Shown here piece by piece: positions 9,465 through 19,096 of a stretch of DNA of 64,000 nt. Source of the DNA: Rhodospirillaceae bacterium (GTDB lineage: Bacteria; Pseudomonadota; Alphaproteobacteria; UBA6615); assembly GCA_002724635.1 (NCBI GenBank), contig PBPM01000107.1:36560-100559 (forward strand). The letters are read 5' to 3'. Positions within the stretch are counted from its first letter, which is position 1, and each line of letters begins with the position of its first letter. The notes beneath the pieces were generated by a model. That model ran no database searches. It was not told where the DNA came from and saw only the letters and a list, made by a program, of their open reading frames with translations. The position numbers and the translations under genes were made by a program.

Positions 9465-9980
9465 GTGAGCCGGGAGTATCCCGACCGGCCCATCGCGGGG
9501 GTCGGGGTCGTCGTGCTCCGGGACGACCAGGTCCTGATGATCCAGCGGGGCCGCGAACCGCGGATCGGGCAGTGGAGCATCCCGGGCGGCAAGCAGCGGC
9601 TCGGTGAGTCCTGGCGCGAGACCGCGGCCCGCGAGGTGCGCGAGGAAACCGGTGTTGAGATCGAGGTTTTAGGCATCGTCGACGTGGTCGACGCCATCAT
9701 CCGCGACGGCGACCCACCGCGCCCGGGAACGAAGGCGCCAGCAAACGACGACGGCCCCGGCAACGTAACCCCGCTACACGACCGGGTGCGCTACCACTAC
9801 ACGCTGGTCGACTGCGCGGCCCTCTGGACTGCGGGCGAACCCGTAGCGGGCGGCGACGCCGCCCATGCCGAATGGTGGTCGCTCGACCGGCTCGACGAGC
9901 TCTCCCTGTGGACCGAGACAATCCGCATCATCACCGAGGCGGCCGAGCTTGCCGTGGCCAGCCGGCGAGAACCCATTTGA
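9465..9980 (+). CDS. Nudix hydrolase
   Basis: A 171-residue protein with a complete Nudix box (G-K-Q-R-L-G-E-x7-R-E-V-R-E-E-T-G-V, about residues 43-66), which binds Mg and hydrolyses nucleoside diphosphate-X compounds. The preceding G-R-E-P-R-I-G-Q-W-S-I-P-G-G is typical of ADP-ribose or 8-oxo-dGTP type members, but the substrate is not readable. There is no in-frame ATG outside phaB, so I take the GTG at 9465. Its stop overlaps the TTG start of the following exporter (TTGA), indicating coupling. Confidence 0.88.
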   Translation: MSREYPDRPIAGVGVVVLRDDQVLMIQRGREPRIGQWSIPGGKQRLGESWRETAAREVREETGVEIEVLGIVDVVDAIIRDGDPPRPGTKAPANDDGPGNVTPLHDRVRYHYTLVDCAALWTAGEPVAGGDAAHAEWWSLDRLDELSLWTETIRIITEAAELAVASRREPI

Positions 9981-11017
9981 CCGGCGCGACGCGCCGGCGC
10001 AACCGCGCGACCCTGATCGGGCTGTCGGCGGTGGCGATCTGGTCTACGCTTGCCCTGTTCGGCGCACTTGCGGGACCCGTCCCGCCCTTCCAGCTGGTGG
10101 CGATGGCCTTCACAATCGTTTTCGCCCTGACCCTCGCAGCGTGGGCCGCGCGCGGCGAGGATCCGCGCACTCATCTGCGCCAGTCAGCCGCCGTCTGGAT
10201 TCTAGGGATCGCCGGCCTATTCGGTTACCACATGCTCTACTTCATCGGTATCCAGAACGCGCCCGCGGCCGACGCCAACCTGATCAACTATCTCTGGCCA
10301 ATGCTGATCGTACTCTTCTCAGCCTTGCTGCCCACCGATGCCGGGGTTGGGAGGCTGCGCTGGTTCCACCTCTCCGGCGCGACCTTCGGGCTCGCGGGGA
10401 CCGCGCTCATCGTGACCGATGGCAACGCGCTCACCTTCCACACGGAGTTTGTGATCGGCTACCTCGCCGCGATTGGTGCCGCACTCACTTGGTCGGGCTA
10501 CTCAGTCCTGTCGCGTCGCTTCGCCCATATCTCGACCGACGCCGTCGGCGTCTTCTGCGGCGGCACCGCGTTGCTTGCCTGGGTCGCCCACCTGCTGCTC
10601 GAGCCGACGGTTTGGCCAGCGTCAACAGTCGCCTGGCTCGCGGTCGTCGGACTCGGGCTTGGCCCCGTGGGTACCGCCTTCTTCGTCTGGGACCGGGGCG
10701 TGAAACATGGTGACTTGCGCGTACTGGGCGCCGGTGCCTATGCCGCGCCGCTGCTTTCGACAATCCTACTACTCTCGTTCGACCTCGCGGACGCATCCTC
10801 AACCCTCGTTCTCGCCTGTCTCCTGATTGTCGGCGGCGGATTGCTCGCCGGACGCGAATTGCTCGCTGACGCGACTAGGACGCCGACTGGGCGCTGGCGA
10901 AGGCGCGCATGTGGAACCCTGCCTGAGCGGGTTCATAGGCATACTTCCGGCCCACCGGGCAGGCGCGCCGCGCGGCACAGCCACGCGCCATGCAGTCGCC
11001 GCTGTCCGCCGAGGTGA
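9977..11017 (+). CDS. DMT/EamA family transporter, YddG-like
   Basis: A 346-residue protein with about ten hydrophobic helices in two EamA repeats, starting LIGLSAVAIWSTLALFG. The pattern resembles the YddG-type aromatic amino acid exporter branch of the drug/metabolite transporters. The start is a TTG overlapping the Nudix stop. The membrane part ends near 10865 at LLAGRELL. The frame then runs about 50 Arg/His-rich residues antisense to the ferredoxin-like gene, which looks like read-on after loss of an ancestral stop. The substrate is unknown. Confidence 0.85.
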   Translation: MTGATRRRNRATLIGLSAVAIWSTLALFGALAGPVPPFQLVAMAFTIVFALTLAAWAARGEDPRTHLRQSAAVWILGIAGLFGYHMLYFIGIQNAPAADANLINYLWPMLIVLFSALLPTDAGVGRLRWFHLSGATFGLAGTALIVTDGNALTFHTEFVIGYLAAIGAALTWSGYSVLSRRFAHISTDAVGVFCGGTALLAWVAHLLLEPTVWPASTVAWLAVVGLGLGPVGTAFFVWDRGVKHGDLRVLGAGAYAAPLLSTILLLSFDLADASSTLVLACLLIVGGGLLAGRELLADATRTPTGRWRRRACGTLPERVHRHTSGPPGRRAARHSHAPCSRRCPPR

Positions 11018-11555
11018 TATGGTCCACGCAGACTGGCACGTCATAGCCATCGTCTGTGAAGGCATCCACAGGGCAGGCCGAGAGGCAGGGACGATCGACG
11101 CAGCTCTCGCAGGGCGCGGACTGGGTGTCCGGCAGCGACAGTTCGAGCCGTTCGGCAAATGCCAAAGCCCCGCGATAGCCATGCCACAAACCAAACTCTG
11201 GATGGATCAGCATACCCAGCGGGGACGAATGCACCGGCTCGGTACGCCGGGCCCAGCGCTGAAACGGCAAGTAGGGCGGGCCGTCGAACGGGAACAACGC
11301 TGCGGCGCCGAAGGTCTCTGCGACATTGCCCAGCACGTCGACGATCCACGCGTCGAGCGGGTTCGGCCCGTGGGCATATGCGTGACGCGCCGCGTCGAAC
11401 GCCACCCACATGGCGGGCCCCGCATTCCCGACGAGCACGAGCGAGCCCGGCGAGCCTGGCAGGCCGTCTTCAGATGTAGGATGGAATCCACCGCGCGCGA
11501 TCAGACCGTGCGCGGCGAGCTTAACATCAAGCGAATCGTAGGGAGTGGAAGCCAA
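10875..11555 (-). CDS. 4Fe-4S ferredoxin-like protein
   Basis: A 226-residue protein with a C-terminal double cysteine array: C-E-S-C-V-D-R-P-C-L-S-A-C-P-V-D-A-F near residue 145-162, then C-M-A-R-G-C-A-A-R-R-A-C-P-V-G. The spacing matches two [4Fe-4S] sites as in QueG-like and related ferredoxin proteins, although the N-terminal part lacks the cobalamin-binding region of QueG. It is probably a cytoplasmic electron carrier. It lies 8 bases downstream of asd on the same strand. The convergent EamA gene overlaps its last 143 bases. Confidence 0.8.
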   Translation of the reverse strand: MASTPYDSLDVKLAAHGLIARGGFHPTSEDGLPGSPGSLVLVGNAGPAMWVAFDAARHAYAHGPNPLDAWIVDVLGNVAETFGAAALFPFDGPPYLPFQRWARRTEPVHSSPLGMLIHPEFGLWHGYRGALAFAERLELSLPDTQSAPCESCVDRPCLSACPVDAFTDDGYDVPVCVDHITSADSGDCMARGCAARRACPVGRKYAYEPAQAGFHMRAFASAQSAS

Positions 11556-11563
11556 GACGGCGC

Positions 11564-12598
11564 CTACTCCGCTGCGATAGACTTCTTCAGATAATCGCGG
11601 TCGAGCAGCTCGGCAATCTGAACCGCATTCAACGCCGCGCCCTTCCTTAGGTTGTCCGCGACCACCCAGATGTTTAGCCCGTTGTCTATGGTCGCGTCCT
11701 CGCGGATGCGGCTGACATAAACCGCATCCTCGCCAGCGGATTCGTCGGGCGTGACATAGCCCTCATCAGCCCGATGATCGATGACCGAGACCCCCGGCGC
11801 CTCGCGGAGGATGGCCCGAGCCTCCTTAGCCGTGACCCCGCGTGAGAACTGGATGTTCGCCGCCTCGGCGTGGCCGATGAAGACCGGCACGCGCACGCAG
11901 GTCGCGGTCACCTTGATAGCCGGATCGAGGATCTTCTTGGTCTCGACCGTCATCTTCCACTCTTCCTTGGTCGATCCGTCATCCATGAAAACGTCGATAT
12001 GGGGGATCACGTTGAAGGCGATCGGCTTGGTGAACTTCTTCGGCTCGACAGTATCATTCACATAGATGGCTCGGGTCTGGTTGAAGAGCTCGTCCATACC
12101 CTCCTTGCCCGCGCCCGACACCGATTGGTAGGTCGAAACTACCACACGCTCGATGCCGAAGGCGTCATGCAAGGGCTTCAGCGCGACGACCATCTGAATC
12201 GTCGAGCAGTTCGGATTGGCGATGATATTACGCCGGGTGTAGCCGGCCGCCGCCTCAGGGTTCACCTCGGGTACGATCAGCGGCACGTCCGGCTCCATGC
12301 GGAACTGGGACGTGTTGTCGATGACAATGCAGCCGACGGCCGCGGCCTTGGGCGCATAGGTTGCCGACACTCTGGAACCAGGCGAAAACAGGGCGATATC
12401 GGTCTCGGTGAAGTCGAAGGTGGCGAGGTCTTGAACTTTCAGGGTCTTCTCCTCACCGAACGACACTTCGCGCCCGACCGAGCGTTCACTCGCGAGTGCG
12501 ACTACCTCATCCGCTGGGAAAGCACGTTCGTCGAGCGTCTGCAGAATTTCGCGGCCGACATTTCCTGTCGCGCCAACAACCGCAACCTTGTAGCCCAT
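11564..12598 (-). CDS. asd: Aspartate-semialdehyde dehydrogenase
   Basis: A 344-residue enzyme of the lysine/threonine/methionine pathway that reduces 4-aspartyl phosphate to the semialdehyde. The N-terminal NADP motif is VVGATGNVG, the active-site Cys131 lies in NPNCSTIQ, and the substrate-binding SVSGAGKEG segment follows. The ATG at 12598 (MGYKVAVVG) is the conserved start; the open frame upstream is not conserved-looking. In Rhodospirillales asd commonly follows leuB; here about 2 kb of small genes intervene. Confidence 0.95.
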   Translation of the reverse strand: MGYKVAVVGATGNVGREILQTLDERAFPADEVVALASERSVGREVSFGEEKTLKVQDLATFDFTETDIALFSPGSRVSATYAPKAAAVGCIVIDNTSQFRMEPDVPLIVPEVNPEAAAGYTRRNIIANPNCSTIQMVVALKPLHDAFGIERVVVSTYQSVSGAGKEGMDELFNQTRAIYVNDTVEPKKFTKPIAFNVIPHIDVFMDDGSTKEEWKMTVETKKILDPAIKVTATCVRVPVFIGHAEAANIQFSRGVTAKEARAILREAPGVSVIDHRADEGYVTPDESAGEDAVYVSRIREDATIDNGLNIWVVADNLRKGAALNAVQIAELLDRDYLKKSIAAE

Positions 12599-12747
12599 GG
12601 GTCCTATCCTCTGATGCCCAGCCGCCATGGCCGGGTGGGGCGATGACATAAGCCCCAAGCAGCGGATTTGCAAGGATCGCGCACAGGAATCGCAACCCGT
12701 TTGCATCACCTTTGAAACAAGCACAACACCCAAACGGGTCAGCCCGC

Positions 12748-13551
12748 TCAGCGTTTCCGTGCGATGATGCTCACATAATTCATGTAGCCGTAGAAGCTGC
12801 CAGCCTCGATCCGGCGCCGCGCCTCGGACTCCAATGCTTTCGCCGCACCCTCATCGATTGCGCCCGCATCTTTCAGATAATGAGCGCCGCGAAGCGTCCA
12901 CCCGAGGGTGAGTACTGGGTCGTCAGTATCGAGGTGTCCGTGGCTACGGGCCGGTGACGGATCGAAGCCTGCATCGCGCAGCATCCAAGGCAACCGCCGC
13001 ACTAACCAGCGATCATGGACGTTGCCGTCAACAAAGGCGTCGATAGCGGCCTGCAGCGGGTCTTGTTCCAAGGTCGCCACCGACATAGTCGTAAAGTCGC
13101 CGTCGTAGATTGCCACGAACCCGCCGGGCTTGAGTACACGGTGCACCTCATTCAGGACACCCTCGGGGCCGGGCACATGGGTCAGCAGCGTGTGCAACAC
13201 TACGACATCGAAGCTTGCATCGTCGAAGGGCAGATCTCGGGCGTCCGCCTGCTCAAAAGAGACATTAGGCAGGTCTGCCGCCAGTTCCCGGCCGCGTTCC
13301 AGAAAGGGCGCAAGCTGGTCGACCCCGACAACCTCCCCAACCTCGGGGATCACCGCTATCACGCGCGACTGGGGGCCAGTGCCGCAGCCAACGTCGAGCA
13401 CGCGCGCGGCACTTGGGAATTCTATGTCGGCCAGATAGGATTGCAGTGCCGCGCCCTGTTGTGGCGTCGCCGCGCGGCGCTCTAAGCTCTCCTTCATCGC
13501 ATCAAGAACCTCATCCGGGATCGCATCCGGGTCTAAATAGATATCTGGCAC
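12748..13551 (-). CDS. Class I SAM-dependent methyltransferase
   Basis: A 267-residue protein with methyltransferase motif I VLDVGCGTGPQ, a motif II acid in EVVGVDQLAPFLERG and motif III DARDLPFDDASFDVVVLHT. The fold matches Methyltransf_11/UbiE-like enzymes, and the acceptor is unknown. The start is a GTG at 13551, supported by GAGGAG about 8 bases upstream; the open frame continues upstream without homology-like sequence. It is divergent from the DUF962 gene, with a 47-base spacer. Confidence 0.85.
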   Translation of the reverse strand: MPDIYLDPDAIPDEVLDAMKESLERRAATPQQGAALQSYLADIEFPSAARVLDVGCGTGPQSRVIAVIPEVGEVVGVDQLAPFLERGRELAADLPNVSFEQADARDLPFDDASFDVVVLHTLLTHVPGPEGVLNEVHRVLKPGGFVAIYDGDFTTMSVATLEQDPLQAAIDAFVDGNVHDRWLVRRLPWMLRDAGFDPSPARSHGHLDTDDPVLTLGWTLRGAHYLKDAGAIDEGAAKALESEARRRIEAGSFYGYMNYVSIIARKR

Positions 13552-13598
13552 CGTCAACTCCTCGCCTTGTCGGCTTTCTATGTGCCAGAATTCGCGCC

Positions 13599-13964
13599 AT
13601 GACCGAACGGTTTTCGACCTACGCCGACTTCTGGCCCCATTATCTGCGCGAGCATGCACGGCCCCAGACGCGGGCGCTGCACTATGCCGGCAGCCTGACG
13701 GGATTGCTCCTGCTGGCTTTCGCCGTGGTCGTCGGCCCGAGGTGGCTGGCGCTCGTCGCGCTCGTCGTCGGCTACGGACCTGCCTGGGTCGCCCATCGCC
13801 TCATCGAGCGCAATCAGCCCACCACCTTTAGCCACCCGGTCTGGTCGCTGCTAAGCGATTTTCGGATGCTGCACCTTTGGATGACCGGTCGTCTCGGCGC
13901 CGAACTGGCGGGCGCGCTCGGCGCCACCGTCGCCGTGTCACGGGAGCCAACGGCTGAACGATGA
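13599..13964 (+). CDS. Mpo1-like/DUF962 membrane protein
   Basis: A 121-residue protein with the Mpo1/DUF962 pattern: F-W-P-H-Y-L-R-E-H at the N-terminus, two hydrophobic helices around residues 33-65, H-R-L-I-E-R-N-Q-P-T-T-F and H-P-V-W-S-L-L-S-D-F-R-M. Yeast Mpo1 is an Fe(II)-dependent dioxygenase acting on 2-hydroxy fatty acids, and the conserved His residues are visible here. The bacterial role is not established. The stop overlaps the start of the next gene (ATGA). Confidence 0.82.
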   Translation: MTERFSTYADFWPHYLREHARPQTRALHYAGSLTGLLLLAFAVVVGPRWLALVALVVGYGPAWVAHRLIERNQPTTFSHPVWSLLSDFRMLHLWMTGRLGAELAGALGATVAVSREPTAER

Positions 13965-14359
13965 GGTCCCGTTTGCTATTCGGGCTGTTCCTGCTCGCGG
14001 CCTGCGCCGGCGGCCCGCCAGACAACCCGATAATTGGCGACTGGCATTTGGCGACGCCGTCCGGCCTGCAGTGGCACGGAAATATCATCGGCTTTCGCGA
14101 CGACTGCCTGATCGTTCGCGGCGATCTCGTGAGCGCCTGGGTTGCCCGGCCGGTAATATTCGAGGAGGGGATCGACGGCACCTTCGTCTGGTACGGGCCG
14201 CCGGCCGCCGCCGATCTGCGTTCAAACCACGCAGCCGCGCGAGTGATCTTCATCTCGCCCGACCGCATCCAAGTCTTCTGGCCGCACGGAGATGAAGCAA
14301 ACTATCTGCGCGCACTCGGGCCCGCACGGACCGACAACCGAGATTGCCGGACGCCCTAG
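13961..14359 (+). CDS. Small lipoprotein of unknown function
   Basis: A 132-residue protein with a short lipoprotein signal: Met-Arg, a hydrophobic core (LLFGLFLLAAC) and lipobox cysteine at residue 15. The mature part contains G-D-W-H-L-A-T and looks like a small beta-rich domain, but I recognise no family. It is translationally coupled to the DUF962 gene (ATGA overlap). It is expected to be anchored to a periplasmic membrane face. Confidence 0.65.
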   Translation: MRSRLLFGLFLLAACAGGPPDNPIIGDWHLATPSGLQWHGNIIGFRDDCLIVRGDLVSAWVARPVIFEEGIDGTFVWYGPPAAADLRSNHAAARVIFISPDRIQVFWPHGDEANYLRALGPARTDNRDCRTP

Positions 14360-14385
14360 GCTGGGTTCTCGAGAAATCGGGAGCG

Positions 14386-14676
14386 TCAGCTTCCCGAGCG
14401 GGACGGCGGAAACACCACCGGCGACTGGGCTGCTTGCGGGCGGCTCTTCGCACCGGCGAGCGCGTAATCCAGCAGCGCGTTGATCCGGGCCTTCGTCTCG
14501 GCCTTGCGGTCGGCCGCACGCTTCTCTATCGCGGCCAGCAGCGCCTGACTGAATCCGCACTGGTGGTCGACCTGACTGCCATGCGCGCTGCCGGTCGAGG
14601 CCTCGACAACCTGCTGGGCATGCGCGGGCGCCACAATTAGTGTGGCCAGCAAGATCGCCGGAAAAATAGAGCGCAT
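14386..14676 (-). CDS. Small secreted protein of unknown function
   Basis: A 96-residue protein with a classical Sec signal peptide (MRSIFPAILLATLIVAPAHA, cleavage after A-H-A). The rest is helical with a single Cys (H-Q-C-G-F), an Ala/Lys/Arg-rich helix and a Pro/Ser-rich tail. I recognise no domain. It is convergent with the lipoprotein gene, with a 26-base gap. Confidence 0.6.
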   Translation of the reverse strand: MRSIFPAILLATLIVAPAHAQQVVEASTGSAHGSQVDHQCGFSQALLAAIEKRAADRKAETKARINALLDYALAGAKSRPQAAQSPVVFPPSRSGS

Positions 14677-14743
14677 TTAGTCGTCTCCGTATTCAACCAA
14701 GAAAGGCTAGCCCCCGCGCCACGCGGCGTCAATTCGGACCCGC

Positions 14744-15856
14744 TCAGTCCGTCAGCCGGTCGAGTTCGGCCAGCAGATAATTGCCCATCTCCTCGGTTGA
14801 GACCGGGGTGCAGCCATCCTGCATGATATCCGCGGTGCGGACGCCCTCATTCAACACATTCTGCGCCGCCTGCTCGACTAGGTCTGCCTCGCGGCCTAGG
14901 TCGTAGGAGTAGCGCAGCATCATGCCGAACGACAAAAGCATGGCGATCGGGTTCGCTTTGCCCTCGCCGGCGATGTCGGGGGCCGAGCCGTGAACCGGCT
15001 CATACATGGCCTTTCGTGAACCCGTGACCGGGTCCGGCGCGCCTAGGCTCGCCGAGGGCAGCATGCCCAGCGAACCGGTCATCATCGCCGCCTCGTCCGA
15101 CAGGATGTCGCCGAACAGGTTGTCGGTGACGATCACATCGAACTGGTGCGGGTAGCGGATCAGTTGCATGGCGCAGTTGTCGGCCAAGATGTGGTGGAAC
15201 TCGACATCGGGATATTCCTTGGCGACCTCGGCCGAGACCTTGCGCCAGAACACGCCAGTCTCCATGACGTTTGACTTCTCTGCGCAGTGCACCTTGTTTT
15301 TGCGCTTGCGTGCCAGCTCGAAGGCCACCCGGCAGATCCGAACGATCTCCTCCTCGGTATAAGCTTGGGTATCAACCACCCGCACGGTGCCATCATCCAA
15401 GGTCTGCTCGCCCTTGGGCTCGCCAAAATACACGCCGGAGGTCAGCTCGCGCAGGATCATGATGTCGAGCCCCTTCACCACCTCCGGCTTCAGGGTCGAG
15501 GCCTCGACCATGGCGTCCATCACCACCGCAGGGCGGAGGTTCGCAAACAGATCGAGATCCTTGCGCAGGCGCAGCAGTCCGGCCTCGGGCCGGTGCTCGC
15601 GGGGTACGTTGTCCCATTTGGGACCACCGACAGCGCCGAAAAGGACGGCGTCGAGGTTCAGGGCCTTCTCCATGGTCTCGTCCTGAATCGAGACCCCGTG
15701 GGCGTCGTAGCACGCGCCACCGACCGGCGCTTCTTCGACCTCGAAGCGGACCGCTTCCTTCGCCTCAAACCTGCCCATCACGCGGCGGACCTGTTCCATC
15801 ACCTCGGGCCCGATGCCGTCACCCGGCAGGACCAGCACGCTCTTGTTGGCGGCCAT
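14744..15856 (-). CDS. leuB: 3-isopropylmalate dehydrogenase
   Basis: A 370-residue NAD-dependent decarboxylating dehydrogenase of leucine biosynthesis. The N-terminal [11 protein letters not shown], the [16 protein letters not shown] substrate segment, the [11 protein letters not shown] metal-binding Asp cluster and GSAPDIAG near the C-terminus are all present. It lies downstream of leuD with a 149-base spacer, on the same strand as leuC. Confidence 0.97.
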   Translation of the reverse strand: MAANKSVLVLPGDGIGPEVMEQVRRVMGRFEAKEAVRFEVEEAPVGGACYDAHGVSIQDETMEKALNLDAVLFGAVGGPKWDNVPREHRPEAGLLRLRKDLDLFANLRPAVVMDAMVEASTLKPEVVKGLDIMILRELTSGVYFGEPKGEQTLDDGTVRVVDTQAYTEEEIVRICRVAFELARKRKNKVHCAEKSNVMETGVFWRKVSAEVAKEYPDVEFHHILADNCAMQLIRYPHQFDVIVTDNLFGDILSDEAAMMTGSLGMLPSASLGAPDPVTGSRKAMYEPVHGSAPDIAGEGKANPIAMLLSFGMMLRYSYDLGREADLVEQAAQNVLNEGVRTADIMQDGCTPVSTEEMGNYLLAELDRLTD

Positions 15857-16005
15857 TTCTATATCCTTTGTGTCGCTTATTCCGAATGTTTCGGGACGGC
15901 CCGCCTTTTTCCGAACCGGCCCTCCTCAGCACGGGGAAGTTGAATAACAAAACCTTATTCTGGGGAGACCGCGCAGCGATCGTCTGGAAGGGTGCATTTG
16001 AATCC

Positions 16006-16626
16006 CTACGACGCGTCCCGGTAGAGCCAAGGCTGCTGGCTGCGCTGTCCGCCCTCGAACCCATCGATTTCCTTGCTACGCTGCATGGTCAGCCCGATAT
16101 CATCGAGCCCCTCGAGCAGGCAGTGCTTGAGGAAGGGGTCGAGGTCAAACGGATAGACGATGCCGTTGGGCGCGTGGATCTCCTGCTTCTCCAGGTCGAC
16201 TGTAATCTCGGGATTTTCCGGGTCGCTCGCCACAGATAACAGGACGTCGATCTGCTCCTGCGTTAGCTTGATCAGCAGCATGCCGTTCTTGAAGCTGTTG
16301 TTGTAGAAGATGTCGGCGAAGGTCGGTGCGATCACGACCTTGATGCCGAAATCCTGTAGGGCCCAGGGCGCGTGCTCGCGCGACGAACCGCAGCCGAAAT
16401 TATCGCCCGCGATCAGGATCTCCGCATTCGTATAGGGCGCCCGGTCGAGGATGAAGTCGTCGCGCGGCGTGCCGTCGTCGTTAGTCCGCATCTCGTAGAA
16501 CAGGCCCTTGCCGAGCCCCGTGCGCGCGATGGTCTTGAGGAACTGTTTCGGAATGATCTTGTCCGTGTCAACATTAACCATCGGCAGGGGTGCGGCCACG
16601 CCGGTCACCTTGTTAAACTTTTTCAT
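16006..16626 (-). CDS. leuD: 3-isopropylmalate dehydratase small subunit
   Basis: A 206-residue swivel-domain subunit that pairs with LeuC to isomerise 2- to 3-isopropylmalate. The motifs [10 protein letters not shown] and [15 protein letters not shown] are diagnostic. I place the start at the ATG at 16626, with AGGAG about 6 bases upstream; a TTG two codons earlier is in frame. It is separated from leuC by an RDD-family gene. Confidence 0.96.
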   Translation of the reverse strand: MKKFNKVTGVAAPLPMVNVDTDKIIPKQFLKTIARTGLGKGLFYEMRTNDDGTPRDDFILDRAPYTNAEILIAGDNFGCGSSREHAPWALQDFGIKVVIAPTFADIFYNNSFKNGMLLIKLTQEQIDVLLSVASDPENPEITVDLEKQEIHAPNGIVYPFDLDPFLKHCLLEGLDDIGLTMQRSKEIDGFEGGQRSQQPWLYRDAS

Positions 16627-16635
16627 TCCCAACTC

Positions 16636-17091
16636 CTAACGTTTGAGCACGAGGCACCCGGCCAGCATGTCATGCAAGCCTTGGTGCCGAGGCGGAAAGA
16701 TCGCCATGAGATAGCCGACAAAGAAGATCGCCGTCGACAAAAGTTTGAACCAGTGACGCACGCTGGCGCGCAGGAAGCTGACGCGGACACCGCGGAGATC
16801 TGTGACGTAAAGCCCCATGAAGGCCTTGCCCACACTCGCCTGCATGGGGCTCGATTCCATGGCGGCGAAGTAGATCCAAGCCGCGAACATAGTGATCGAG
16901 ATAAGCACATGCGGGATAGTCGTATTGGCAAGATCTTCGGGTGTCGCGGCCAGGAACGAGATACCAAGTAGCGCCGACACCAGCCATGCGAATATCCAGA
17001 CTATGCCCAAGTCGATCAGCGCGGCGACGACCCGCAGAAGAAAGCCCGCGTGCCGCATCGGCATGACATCACTGGCGGATGGATGGGGCAT
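16636..17091 (-). CDS. RDD family membrane protein
   Basis: A 151-residue protein with the RDD pattern: G-F-L-L-R-V-V-A-A-L-I-D near residue 16 and three hydrophobic helices. It also has M-Q-A-S-V-G-K-A-F-M-G-L-Y-V-T-D and a final segment (P-P-R-H-Q-G-L-H-D-M-L-A-G) typical of RDD proteins. Their function is poorly known; some are linked to transport or ion homeostasis. It is embedded between leuC (8-base gap) and leuD (9-base gap to the leuD start), so it is co-transcribed with leucine biosynthesis genes. Confidence 0.85.
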   Translation of the reverse strand: MPHPSASDVMPMRHAGFLLRVVAALIDLGIVWIFAWLVSALLGISFLAATPEDLANTTIPHVLISITMFAAWIYFAAMESSPMQASVGKAFMGLYVTDLRGVRVSFLRASVRHWFKLLSTAIFFVGYLMAIFPPRHQGLHDMLAGCLVLKR

Positions 17092-17099
17092 ACGTCTTG

Positions 17100-18512
17100 C
17101 TAGGCGTCGAGGTCGCGCACGTCGGTGAGCTTGCCGGTGACCGCGGCGGCGGCGGCCATGGCGGGGCTAACGAGATGCGTGCGCCCGCCGCGGCCCTGGC
17201 GACCCTCGAAGTTGCGGTTTGAGGTCGAGGCGCAGCGCTCTCCCGGCGCCAGCTTGTCGGCGTTCATAGCCAGACACATGGAGCAGCCCGGTTCGCGCCA
17301 GTCAAAGCCCGCCGCGACCAGGATCTTGTCGATCCCCTCGGCCTCGGCCTGTTCCTTAACCAAGCCCGAGCCCGGCACAACCATCGCATGCACGCGGTCG
17401 GAGACCCTGCGGCCCTCAGCGATCTGAGCGACTGCCCGCAGGTCCTCGATCCGGCCATTGGTACACGAACCAATGAACACCTTGTCGACCGCCACGTCGG
17501 CCATCCGGGTGCCCGGCGCGAGCTTCATATATTCTAGCGAGCGCTCCCAGGCCTGACGCTGGTTATCATCGCGCGCATCATTCTCCGGGTCCGGCACCTC
17601 GCCGGTGATCGGCACCACATTCTCCGGGCTTGTACCCCAGGTCACCTGCGGCGGGATATCCGGCGCCGACAGGCGGATTTCCTTGTCATAGACAGCGTCT
17701 AGGTCGCTGGGCAACGTTCGCCAATAGGCCTCGGCCGCCTCCCACGCAGCCCCCTTGGGCGCCATGGGTAGCCCCTTCAGATACGCGTAGGTGGTATCGT
17801 CGGGTGCCACTAGGCCGGCGCGCGCGCCTCCCTCGATCGACATGTTGCACATGGTCATGCGGCCTTCCATCGACAGCGCCTGCACCGCATCACCCGCATA
17901 CTCGATAACGTGTCCTGTGCCGCCGGCCGTGCCGATGGCACCAATGATCGCCAAGATCATGTCCTTGGCCGTCACGCCGAGCGACAACTCACCTCCCACG
18001 GCGACCCGGAAGTTGTCGGCCGGGCGTTGCAACAGTGTCTGGGTGGCGAGCACATGCTCGACCTCGGAGGTGCCGATGCCAAAAGCAAGCGATCCGAAGG
18101 CACCGTGGGTAGCGGTGTGACTGTCGCCGCAAACGATGGTCGTCCCCGGGAGGGTAAAGCCCTGCTCCGGGCCGATGATATGGACGATGCCCTGACGGAT
18201 GTCGTCCATATCGAACAGCTCGATCCCGAACTCCTCGCAATTCTTCGTCAGGGTATCAACTTGGACACGCGAATCCTCATCGTCGATACCGCCGCTGCGG
18301 TCGGTGGTCGGCACATTGTGGTCCGCGACCGCGAGAGTGGCGTCGGGCCGCCGAACCGTCCGGCCGGTCATGCGCAGTCCCTCGAAGGCCTGCGGGCTTG
18401 TCACCTCATGCACCAGGTGCCGGTCGATATAGATCAGGCAGGTCCCGTCGTCCTGGGTCTCCACCAGATGGGAGTCCCAGATTTTGTCGAACAGTGTTTT
18501 TGGCTGAGCCAT
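17100..18512 (-). CDS. leuC: 3-isopropylmalate dehydratase large subunit
   Basis: A 470-residue aconitase-family subunit. The [4Fe-4S] ligands lie in FIGSCTNGR and [23 protein letters not shown] and [17 protein letters not shown] are also diagnostic. With LeuD it catalyses the second step of leucine synthesis. It starts at the ATG at 18512. A rho-independent-like hairpin just upstream separates it from rplS. Confidence 0.97.
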   Translation of the reverse strand: MAQPKTLFDKIWDSHLVETQDDGTCLIYIDRHLVHEVTSPQAFEGLRMTGRTVRRPDATLAVADHNVPTTDRSGGIDDEDSRVQVDTLTKNCEEFGIELFDMDDIRQGIVHIIGPEQGFTLPGTTIVCGDSHTATHGAFGSLAFGIGTSEVEHVLATQTLLQRPADNFRVAVGGELSLGVTAKDMILAIIGAIGTAGGTGHVIEYAGDAVQALSMEGRMTMCNMSIEGGARAGLVAPDDTTYAYLKGLPMAPKGAAWEAAEAYWRTLPSDLDAVYDKEIRLSAPDIPPQVTWGTSPENVVPITGEVPDPENDARDDNQRQAWERSLEYMKLAPGTRMADVAVDKVFIGSCTNGRIEDLRAVAQIAEGRRVSDRVHAMVVPGSGLVKEQAEAEGIDKILVAAGFDWREPGCSMCLAMNADKLAPGERCASTSNRNFEGRQGRGGRTHLVSPAMAAAAAVTGKLTDVRDLDA

Positions 18513-18532
18513 GATTCTCGTCTCTCGCTAAG

Positions 18533-18564
18533 AAAAACGCCCCGCGCGCGTATGCTCCGGGGCG
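18533..18564 (-). terminator. Rho-independent terminator after rplS
   Basis: Read on the minus strand, CGCCCCG (18558-18564) pairs with CGGGGCG (18538-18544) across a 13-base loop and is followed by TTTTT (18533-18537). It lies between the rplS stop (18605) and the leuC start (18512), so it should end the ribosomal/SRP operon. Confidence 0.75.
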
Positions 18565-18604
18565 TTGCCTCGATAACGTCGGTGCATCTGCCCGAGCATG
18601 ACAC

Positions 18605-19096
18605 CTATTCCGTCTTGGCGTCCGCCTCGGGTGATTCGGTGGTGGCAGCCTCAACCGGCGCCGCGACTGGATCGTCCGGACGTTCGGACGTACCAGTCTC
18701 GGGTATGGCGACGTCGCCGCGCCGGGTCATGCCGCGGCCCGTGGTGCGCTCGGAGATACGTGCACGCTTGCCCGTGCGGCCGCGCAGGTAATAGAGCTTC
18801 GCCCGACGAACCTTGCCGCGCCGCACCACGTCGATGGAATCGACCCGCGGACCGTAGAGCGGGAACACGCGCTCGACGCCCTCGCCAAACGAAATCTTGC
18901 GCACCGTGAAGGACGAGTTGATTCCGTCGCTCTTGGTGGCGATGCAGACACCCTCATAGGCTTGGATACGTTCACGCTCACCCTCAACGACGCGCACATT
19001 GACTCGCACGGTGTCACCGGGCCCAAAGTCCGGCACGTCCCGTTCGGCCTGCAGCTTCGTTAACTGGTCGGCTTCGAATTTCTCAAGCGTATTCAT
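18605..19096 (-). CDS. rplS: 50S ribosomal protein L19
   Basis: A 163-residue L19. The core ([17 protein letters not shown], then [20 protein letters not shown] and [14 protein letters not shown]) occupies about residues 25-125. It is followed by an acidic Ala/Glu/Pro-rich tail of about 45 residues, longer than the usual ~115-residue protein. The ATG overlaps the trmD start-side neighbour as ATGA with the trmD stop region. It is the last gene of the rpsP-rimM-trmD-rplS cluster. Confidence 0.97.
   Translation of the reverse strand: MNTLEKFEADQLTKLQAERDVPDFGPGDTVRVNVRVVEGERERIQAYEGVCIATKSDGINSSFTVRKISFGEGVERVFPLYGPRVDSIDVVRRGKVRRAKLYYLRGRTGKRARISERTTGRGMTRRGDVAIPETGTSERPDDPVAAPVEAATTESPEADAKTE

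Noticed and set aside
10875-11555. Ferredoxin-like gene as epoxyqueuosine reductase QueG
   Set aside because: It is shorter than QueG and lacks a recognisable cobalamin-binding N-terminal domain, though the cysteine spacing is similar.
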